Positions 56,601-64,000 of a stretch of DNA of 64,000 nt are shown piece by piece. The first letter of the stretch is position 1. Each line of letters begins with the position of its first letter. Origin of the DNA: Aphelocoma coerulescens (Eukaryota; Chordata; Aves; Passeriformes; Corvidae); assembly GCF_041296385.1 (NCBI RefSeq), contig NC_091014.1:49494078-49558077 (forward strand), given 5' to 3'. Both the position numbers and the translations under genes were made by a program. Under the pieces are notes generated by a model. The model was not told where the DNA came from and searched no databases. It saw only the letters and a list, made by a program, of their open reading frames with translations.

Positions 56601-59600
56601 TTCTCTTCAGAACAAGGAACATCAGGAGTACCAGTCTTGTCTGTATTTTGATGCAGCTGCTGCAGTGAAACTGCTTCATCCCCTCAGCACCCACAATGGA
56701 GATCAGCCCAGTGGAAGAAGGTAGAAGGTACCTTCTGCATAACTGCCTGGTTACTATAGTGACTGCTTTTACAATAAAGGTCTGAATTTAAGACTCTTCT
56801 GAGTTTGCATCTGAACTCACAGCTGCCATTATTTAGGACAGTGCCAAAAACCTGCACAGGCTTGGACAGTGCTGCTCCCAATTCCTCCTTTTGAAATGGG
56901 TTACAAGGCGATGCAAGACCAGTGGTGCCAGAGAGAGCAAGAGAGGGAGTGCAATCTTGCTTCTCATCTTGCTCATGGATCTTCTTTAGTTTCATGGAAA
57001 AAAACACCACTCTCATATCCAGAGTCTAAACTCATTTTCATACTACAGTAGTACTACAAATTATCTTAAGTATGGTAAAGCATTTCCACTTGCATATTAA
57101 TTTTGAGTTAAAGGCTGGACAGAACTGCTAGACATTTATTTAGAATATAAACTAAAATACAACTAATTTGAGATCCACCCTGACAGTGTGCCTAACAAAT
57201 CAAGGTAATTAACAATGACTTAAGAGGCAGAGGACTGTTTTTTAAATAAAGTAATATAAACCAGTGGTTTATTTTTAAAAATCAAATACAAAATCTGCAA
57301 CCCTGAAGGGCTTTTAACCCTTTCAAGACAGGATTGTACCTAAATACCTTACTCTGATGCAGAACTGAGAGCACTAATTCAAAACCTTTGAATGCTCCTG
57401 CAGTGTACAAACCATGCTATCTCTGAGCACACACACACAAAGCAGCCGAATAAGAAATTCAGAAACACACATAGAATGGCGTCCAAGTAAGACGCTCACA
57501 CATTCCCTTGATAAACTGTAGCACATGGTGTAACACAGCCCACTCTGAAAATCTTGCATCTCATTTATTTCCTGACAAAAGGAAATGGGACACCCTGGTA
57601 CTTCTACTTTGTCACGTTGACCACCTCAATGCACTTACACATGTATTTATAATTAGATTACTCAGCTTTCACACAGTGGCCAAAATGAAAAGGTTCACTT
57701 ATAGGTTTATATGTAATTATATTTGATACTGCAAATATACAGTAAAGAAACATTATTCAGCTATGACAAGTCACTAGCAATCCCATATATAAATAAATTC
57801 CAAGTAAAAGTTTATGAGCCTGTAAAATCTTAAGTCTTCATCTTGGCTTTCTACTTTTGCAAATGAATCTTCAGTCCTATATTGATTTTTAATATCTATA
57901 TGAACACTGTAGCTGGCAATTCTATTCAGTTATGTACTGGAATCCACTTCATTATAAGAATCTGAACTTTTTCCCAAACTGGGAGCAACTATTAATTCTA
58001 AATGGCATCAGACTGCACATCTCAAAACATGTGAAACATCCGTTGGTATCACCTACTACCATACCTGTAAGCCTGTTATTTATTTAAGGCTTATGAAACT
58101 TCACTAAGCAGTTCAAAGAATCATAGAAGTCTTAGCTGGAAGGGAACCAGAAGAATAATTTAATCCAACTCCCAGCCCTGCACAGCACCATCCCCAGGAG
58201 TCACACCCTGTGCCTGAGAGCATTGTCCAAACACTTCTTGAGCTCTGTCGGGCTGGTGCTGTGACCACTGCCCTGGGGAGCCTGTTCCAGTGCCCAGACA
58301 CCCTCTGGGTGAAGAATCTTTTTCTGATATCCAACCTAAACCTCCCCTGACACAACTTCAGGCCATTCCCTGTCACTGGCCAGCACAGAGAAGAGATCAG
58401 TGTCTGCCCCTCCTCTTCCCCTCATGAGGAAGCTGCAGACTGCAATGAGGTCTCCCCTCAGGCTGAACAGACCAAGTGTCCTCAGCTGCTCCTCATACAG
58501 CTTCCCCTCAAGGCCCTTCAACATCCTCATGGCCCTAATTTGGACACTCTCTAATAGCTTTATATCCTTCTTACAGTGTGGTGCCAAAACTGCACACAGG
58601 ACTCAAGGTGAGACTGCACCAGCACAGAATAAAGTGGGACAGTCGCCTCCCTCAACCAGCTGGGGAAGAGGAGCTTGAGTGAATCACTTCGACAAGATCA
58701 TGCATGAGATGAAATTGAAATAAAAAGTCTAAGTCCACAGTTGACCAGTTAGTTTTGAAGCCAATTTGCCTTTTGACAAATATTTACATACAATTATACA
58801 ATCTGCCTTTTAAAAAATATTTACTTACTTCTCTCAGTCCAAAAGGTTTAAAAATGCATTAATGACATAATTTAACACCTCTTAGAATAAAACTACACCT
58901 GCAATCCTTGTGATACAAAACTCTTTACTTCTCTACAATTAGTGGATGTCTCCAAGCTACATCATTAATATGAACATTGCACTTGGGGTGCACCTGCAAT
59001 GTGCCTGGTTGAGAGTGAGATGGTTTTTGTCTTTTGCAGTATCTCTAAACATTCCTCTGCATTCCTCCTGCCCCTTAGATTCCTTTCAGCCAGAATTCAA
59101 GGATATACAGTCCTCTGAAGAACATGGTACAGCATGATGTGGATGTGCATAGAGACTGAATGTACATAAGATGTTCCACCACTACTTATTTTTAACTTTT
59201 GAGTAATATCCATGTGCCTGTTCCACTGCAGACCCGCTGAAAGCAGTGGCCACACAAGAGAGAGGCAGAGCTACAAGTCCCAAGAGAGCAGAGACTGAAG
59301 AATCTAAATCCTGAAACAGTGTTTGATCCTGACATGGTATTTGTCTAGGGAGTTTCACCAGGAGGCATATGGAGGCTTCTGCACTTCTACTTTTGGAGGA
59401 AAAATGAAATGGAGATTGAAAAGTAAGAAAGGATTTAGTAGAAACGAAGAGAAACTGTCATCTAAATTCAGTTCCTTCTTTATATAAGAAGAAATGAAAT
59501 GAGGAAGAAAGGCCCCAGATGCTGCCTGTTTTCAGTGAATCAACTCTGCTTCACCTTCCTCTCCAGAGATAAGAGAAGCAGATTTTGTAGCAATTCCAAC

Positions 59601-62600
59601 TTTGACATTTTGGTCTTAAGTTAGCAAGACATTTAAATACCTGCTTTGTGAGCAGAATTATATTGCTGCCTCCTCAGAACTTTGACCTGAAATTTAAGAA
59701 CCTATTTCTAACAAGAAAATATTTAAGAAAGAAATATAATACTCAGGAAGGTGGCAGGATCCAAGAACAAAATTTAAGTTCCCTTCTGCTGCAGTAAATA
59801 TTTGACTGGTTTAGACTGTTCAGCTGGTGTATGCAACATCAGTGATTTAACACTGCTGCAAAGAAAGAGTCTACCTTGTTGCTGTGCTCATGCCAGTAAG
59901 TATAAAACAATCCCTTTCCCACCTGGTCAAGGAATTCAGATGTGTAAACGCCAGATGAAGTCTTCTTTAGAGAACAAGTCTCTTTCTAGCTCAAATTTAA
60001 CTTTACCCCTTGTCTTTATTTTGATGCAAACACATCTTACTCTCCATTCATGTTCCTGTGATAATTTGCAATGAAGGCAGCAATCTGATTGAAAACACAA
60101 CCTGCAGTATTTCCTGTTCCACACTGAAAAAGATGAGAGCTCTTAGCTTCTTGAAGGCATCTCTCAAATATAATTAATAAATCTATTCTGGCCAGCACAG
60201 CAAGATTTAATCTCCAAGTAGCAAAGGTCAGCTTACAGCAGGTGGGGACGGAGATAAGGACAGTGCTGTCCACTAGAGAGGGATTTTGTGACAGAAATAG
60301 CTGGAAGCAAATAAGAAACCATAAAATATAAAGGAGTGCAAATATATGAATGGGAAAGTAAAGTTCTTGACAAATATCTATAATTTTGGGTGGTTGCACG
60401 AATCTGAAGTTTGGGTGGGAAAAAACCTTGACCCCAATGTTGAGCTCAAGCTATTGCATCTGCATGATTTTCCCCAAACAAATCCATCACCTGCCCTGCT
60501 AGAGCACACTGCTGCACAATGCTGAGTAGCACAGTAGATTGCCAAGAAGAGTTATTAAGGTAAAAATTCCCAGGTTTTTGGCTTTTTTTTAAAATTACTA
60601 TTGGAGTTTTTTTTACATTATAGAAGACTTAGGATCTCCCTTCACTCTTAAGGTGTAAGAGAAGGAGGCTGCTTTAAGCCTCTCTGCAGAGAGACACATG
60701 ACACTTCCCTTGAGAACCAAAACCATCAATTGCAATAATTGAAAGCCCTGGGAGCATCTACAACTAACAGCAAGGGATCTGCAGTCAGCAAACATGTCAT
60801 TTTTGTTGTTTCTCTGTATTTATAAATGATTAAGGAAGATCAAGATATTTTTTTCACTGATACACTTCTTTCATCCTTGTGTACCTGCTGACTGAAAGAC
60901 ATCCAGTGAATGTCAACACTTTTTTGAGAAGCATTAAGTTAAAGATGGAGAATCAAAAGCCACTTAGACAGAAAAATTAGGTACCTAATTTTCATACATT
61001 CTCCATAAAACCATTATGTGGCTGAGTCCAGAAAGATTTAAAAAGTGTGGGGAGTGACCTCAACCTGGTACAAGTTTATATGTCCAACATGTTTGATTGT
61101 AGCATGCTATAGTTTTGAAATATGTACATGGAAAAACCAATAAAATACTAGAATAAAAAATTATTGCTCTATCAAAATAGTACAGCCTTATGCAAAAATC
61201 TTACTGACTCTAGAGACACTGGACAAGTGTAAAGAATTCAGTACCTGAGAGACAAATAAAGTATCTAGCTTTTCACTTTTTTTTTTTTTTTGGAAAGTGA
61301 AAGGTCCCTTTCAATGTAAAATGTAACTAAAACAGAAGCCAGCTTTTCAATGACAACCCAGGGTTACTTAAATACAATAATGAACATCACAGCAAAATTT
61401 CAGGATGGCTTTGGACAACCTGGACTCCCAATTCACAAACAACAACTTTCAGGAGACATCCAGGGGGAGAAAGTTTTGGAAAAACATACATTTTTCTCAC
61501 TGCAAAACAGGCTAAAATAATAATTTGTTCCCATTAAGTCAAAGGTTTTTGCTTTTGACTTGAATAGGAACATGATTAAGAGGACTACATAGAAAGAATA
61601 GTAGAAATCCTGATTAAAAACTATTTTATTCAAATATCTTTGCAATAAAAAACGTCAAACCAGAAAATAAACACTCTCACAGAACAACTGTTTCAAAAGA
61701 GTGTAAAAAAGAAATGTACATAAACCCCACCACTGTATTATATGTGTCCTGTATGGCACTATAGAAAACTAGTGCAACTGCACTATTTATATAGGAAATG
61801 TGTATTTTAAAATAAATTTTTTTCAAACACTTAGTTTTTTCAGATTTATAATTTTAATTGGCTAAACTTATTACTTATAGAAATAAATATTAAGGTGCCT
61901 ATAAATTATTTAGAGTGCCTTTTTTGATGTTAAACCTCCTAGTTCAGTCAGAAAACTTACTGAAGTTGTCATATGCTACTATGGTGTCAACTTCTGCCCT
62001 AATTTCTGCACGGGCACACGCCTAAAGAATTGAACTGCTAAGCCTGACAGTTTCAAAACTGGATTGGAAGATGGTAAGCTTGCAGCCTCAATTAATTCCC
62101 CAGAACACGTGTATGTGATTGTAGATCCCTCTGTGTCAAATTGTCAGGATTTTTTTTAGAGGACTTTAAGCCCAGGTAAGGAATGATTAGCATGTAATTA
62201 GCTGAGAAACTTCAGCTCTTCAGGCAATCTAGTAATTGAGAATTACTGCCAGCCCTCAGCTAAAACAGCTTGTATGAAACTCTGTGTGCTGCACATGTGT
62301 AACCAGCAGGAAATGGTTGTCTGATTGCATGAATTTTACACACATTCCAGCTTTCTAACTGATCCAAATGTCACGTCTTGTGCTCAGAGACATCTTGAAT
62401 AAGAGACGGATGATACACAGAAGAAAAGATTTTGCTCATTCACCTAGGCAATTGTACACCTTTGGTAGATTAGTGAACAATTATATTCTTCATTAATTAA
62501 TGATACCAGACCATGATATGTTCACCATGGCTGTGAACAGGTGTGTTCTTATTACAACTACAGTTGGGAATAAATCAGGTGTGGTTTGTTTTGACTTTCC

Positions 62601-63350
62601 AGCAGCAATGTTGCTTGGAGATAGGCTGCTGTAATTTTCTACAAACCAGCATCAGGCCAAAGAGTCACAGGAAAACATATTTTTAACAGTCTGAAGGAAA
62701 CCTAGCTGCTTTTCCCCCATCAGGTGAAACTGACTCAGATCCCATTTCACCCTTTAATCAAAAAGTATGTAAGTAACTCATAATTAAAGGAAATACTCAT
62801 GTGAGTAAACGTATCCATAGGATTATGTGACTGTTGGATTAGACCATATGTAAAAACCAGTGTGCCTGGTAACATGTTAATATATTTGCTACTACATATT
62901 TAACACTGAAAATTCAATCTAGATTATCATATAAAAGCTATAAATTCTGTTTGCAAAACAACTGGATATGGGCATGCTTAAACTGTGTGGAGGGTACTTT
63001 GAAATGTACTTGAAGATTCATGAGAAAACATAACACATACATTTGGGTTTTTTTGTTAGATACAGCATGCAAAATAAAAATTTACCTTTAAATTCTGGTA
63101 TTACTTCAAATTAAGATATAAGGCAGAACAGATTTCCTATTGAATACCAATGTAAAAGCAAGGAAAGGAAATGGGTAACAGTACATTACAAAAGCAAAAA
63201 GGATACAGTACAAGCAATCACAGATTGATGTTACTTAATACTATTACAATAGAGAAAGAAGTAGGTTTACAAACTTACCCTCATCTTTGCACATGCATCC
63301 TGTGTTGACTCTGTACCTCGTAACTCTTTTACCAGCATAGAACCTAAATA
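41575..63350 (-). CDS. ANKS1B: ANKS1B (AIDA-1/EB-1), last five coding exons
   Basis: ANKS1B is an ankyrin-repeat, SAM and PTB-domain protein of the postsynaptic density; through its PTB domain it binds the APP intracellular tail, and isoforms shuttle to the nucleus. Seen on the minus strand, in transcript order: 63350-63279, 52943-52857, 48321-48184, 42995-42828 and 41685-41575. These encode about 191 residues covering most of the PTB domain and the full C-terminal tail ending KYETTIF. All introns are GT-AG and phase 0, and the frame is intact. The ankyrin and SAM exons lie beyond the right edge. The paralogue ANKS1A differs in the tail (for example no [19 protein letters not shown]), which favours ANKS1B. 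The gene converges with APAF1, matching the known vertebrate order. Confidence 0.96.
42037..42054. repeat. Poly(C) run
   Basis: Eighteen bases, all C except one T-free interruption by G near 42044, in an otherwise AT-rich ANKS1B intron. Confidence 0.85.
42353..42371. repeat. Poly(A) run
   Basis: Nineteen consecutive A residues followed by A/G-rich sequence. It may be a simple repeat or the tail of an unrecognised retroposon. Confidence 0.85.
42828..42995 (-). CDS. ANKS1B: ANKS1B exon: end of PTB domain and basic tail
   Basis: Fifty-six codons on the minus strand: [56 protein letters not shown]. The first part is the C-terminal PTB helix that closes the peptide-binding groove; the second is a proline- and lysine-rich linker. 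Acceptor TTCCAG; donor GTAAGT (plus strand ACTTAC at 42822-42827). Phase 0 on both sides. Confidence 0.96.
43975..44030. repeat. 24-bp tandem repeat, each unit a hairpin
   Basis: Two units, 43975-43998 and 43999-44022, plus a partial third. Each unit begins AGGCTCCTACTGGAGCCT or AGGCTCCTACTAGAGCCT, so arms AGGCTC(C) and (G)GAGCCT pair within the unit, with a 4-6 nt loop. Confidence 0.85.
46578..46603. repeat. Short inverted repeat
   Basis: Arms TTCTACCCATT (46578-46588) and AATGGGTAGAA (46593-46603) pair perfectly with a 4-nt loop. Confidence 0.8.
48184..48321 (-). CDS. ANKS1B: ANKS1B exon: PTB domain core
   Basis: Forty-six codons on the minus strand: [46 protein letters not shown]. The H-x-I-x-x-I/L-S...FAYI...HHYCHVF pattern is the PTB beta-sandwich, including the strand that binds NPxY peptides. 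It is nearly identical to mammals. Acceptor AAACAG, donor GTCAGT (plus strand ACTGAC at 48178-48183), a slightly unusual donor. Confidence 0.97.
48568..48653. repeat. 86-bp near-perfect palindrome
   Basis: The left half 48568-48610 and the right half 48611-48653 are reverse complements at 40 of 43 positions by eye. The outer 29 bp (48568-48596 against 48625-48653) pair without a mismatch. Mismatches are 48597/48624, 48602/48619 and 48608/48613. As RNA this would be one long hairpin with almost no terminal loop. It resembles a palindromic MITE, a microRNA-like precursor or a template-switch scar; none can be chosen from sequence alone. Confidence 0.9.
52505..52525. repeat. (AT)n microsatellite
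   Basis: About ten AT dinucleotides between GAAC and AATGC in an ANKS1B intron. Confidence 0.9.
52857..52943 (-). CDS. ANKS1B: ANKS1B exon: PTB domain strands
   Basis: Twenty-nine codons on the minus strand: [29 protein letters not shown]. [18 protein letters not shown] is the conserved PTB strand pair. Acceptor TTTCAG (plus strand CTGAAA), donor GTATGT (plus strand ACATAC at 52851-52856). Confidence 0.96.
53828..53870. repeat. 23-bp tandem duplication
   Basis: A unit starting TTCTACATAAAACTACTAGA at 53828-53850 is followed directly by a second copy from 53851 that matches until it departs after the ACTACTA stretch at its end. Confidence 0.85.
58117..58650 (-). mobile_element. CR1 LINE, 5'-truncated 3' end
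   Basis: About 530 bp. The minus strand encodes CR1 ORF2 C-terminal pieces: [20 protein letters not shown], then after a frame shift [20 protein letters not shown] and [10 protein letters not shown]. The plus strand shows the reverse complement of the CR1 3' end (GAATCATAGAAGTC). At least one frame shift splits the ORF, so the copy is dead. It lies in the sense orientation of ANKS1B, within its intron. Confidence 0.92.
61271..61302. repeat. Poly(T) tract flanked by an inverted repeat
   Basis: TTTCACTTT at 61271-61279 and AAAGTGAAA at 61294-61302 pair around a poly(T) loop. Confidence 0.75.
63279..63350 (-). CDS. ANKS1B: ANKS1B exon: N-terminal part of PTB domain
   Basis: Twenty-four codons on the minus strand: [28 protein letters not shown] is the classical first strand signature of PTB domains. 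Human has YLGSTLV here, so one residue differs. Acceptor TTCTAG, donor GTAAGT after the AGG codon. The short exon does not appear as a long open frame; it was recognised by family similarity. Confidence 0.95.
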
Positions 63351-64000
63351 CTAGAACAAAAATCCATTGAACTTAAATTAACTGAAATTCCCAAACAGAC
63401 AAACATCTGCAGAAATGCACTAAAAATGCTTTAAAAAACCTAGTGGTATCAGTCAATTTCTTAACATATTGCTTTAGAGTTTTTTTACTCTGGAGTTCTT
63501 TGACAAATCACTTAAATCAATGTATTAATCAACCCATGAGACAAGAATGCACAGCAACAAGTGTATTGAATCAGCTGGAGTCCTTTGAAACAATATCCAA
63601 AAGTCCTTGAGCTTATAATTTTAGTTACTGAAGCAACAAACAAATACTAAAGATTCCATCTTAAAAAGCCATTTGATTAAGAAATGGAGAATCTGCTTTT
63701 AGCTGCCACCTGTCCAACTCCTATTGTATGTGTGCAATCACATGGATGAGAAGGCCAGCAGTGATCTTAACCTCAGTGTACTCAATCTGTAACTAATTTA
63801 CGTGCAAATAGCAGAGCCCAATGTCAGCAAACAGAGAAAATAAATCTCTTCTAAAACTAGTTTAAACCATGATTTCTTCCTAAGGAAAGGCTGACCCTGA
63901 ACTATTATTTTGAAGCCTACAGTGATCTGGAGGAGGGCTGTGTGAGAGGAAGCAGAAGGGTGCTGTGTCCTGGTCCAGCTCACTGGAAACCACCGTGCCC
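63351..64000 (-). other. ANKS1B: ANKS1B intron (partial)
   Basis: No upstream ANKS1B exon is visible before the window ends. AT-rich, nothing recognised. Confidence 0.6.

Larger units (their letters stand above)
52944..63278 (-). other. ANKS1B: Large ANKS1B intron
   Basis: About 10.3 kb. Contents seen are a 23-bp tandem duplication at 53828-53870, an A/C-rich patch near 53741-53780, a CR1 copy at about 58117-58650 and a poly(T) hairpin at 61271-61302. No further ANKS1B exon or RNA gene was recognised, though a very short alternative exon could be missed. Confidence 0.55.

Noticed and set aside
58113..58587. Two overlapping minus-strand ORFs that look like a gene
   Set aside because: They are frame-shifted pieces of the CR1 ORF2 C-terminus, not a host gene.
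1..64000. Search for CRISPR arrays, operons, bacterial elements or a novel defence-type system
   Set aside because: The window is vertebrate nuclear DNA with two known split genes; no regularly spaced repeats or prokaryotic gene order are present.

Overview
The window is eukaryotic, most likely bird, genomic DNA. Introns are AT-rich, genes are split into GT-AG exons of about 70-240 bp, and there are several 5'-truncated CR1 LINE copies plus an LTR whose two ends resemble a common avian endogenous retrovirus family. All recognisable coding sequence is vertebrate. Species cannot be fixed from sequence alone; a neoavian bird such as a passerine is the best guess.

Left third (2557-24377, + strand): the C-terminal four fifths of APAF1, the apoptosome scaffold. 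Twenty-two exons run from the Walker B strand of the NB-ARC ATPase, through the winged-helix and helical domains, to the end of the two WD40 propellers. They sum to about 1012 codons with no frameshift or premature stop. The CARD and Walker A exons lie to the left of the window. From the second propeller exon onwards (the ninth exon in the window), nearly every exon is one WD40 repeat flanked by phase-0 introns.

Middle (24378 to about 39770): the APAF1 3' UTR (likely poly(A) site near 26780-26800), then about 13 kb of intergenic DNA. It holds a CR1 scrap, a solo-LTR-like element (37280 to about 37924), a pyrimidine-skewed kilobase (38450-39420) and a short AT-rich palindrome.

Right part (about 39770 to 63350, - strand): the 3' end of ANKS1B (AIDA-1), convergent with APAF1 as in other vertebrates. 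Five coding exons encode most of the phosphotyrosine-binding (PTB) domain and the complete C-terminal tail; the rest of the gene lies to the right. Its introns contain a larger CR1 copy, simple repeats and an 86-bp near-perfect palindrome.

The two genes are not functionally linked in any obvious way; the arrangement is a conserved tail-to-tail neighbourhood. I found no dedicated novel gene system. The items most worth a second look are the 86-bp hairpin in an ANKS1B intron, a tandem NAGNAG acceptor at the last ANKS1B exon, the GC-rich island with a CTCF-like site in an APAF1 intron, and the internal repeats of the LTR.
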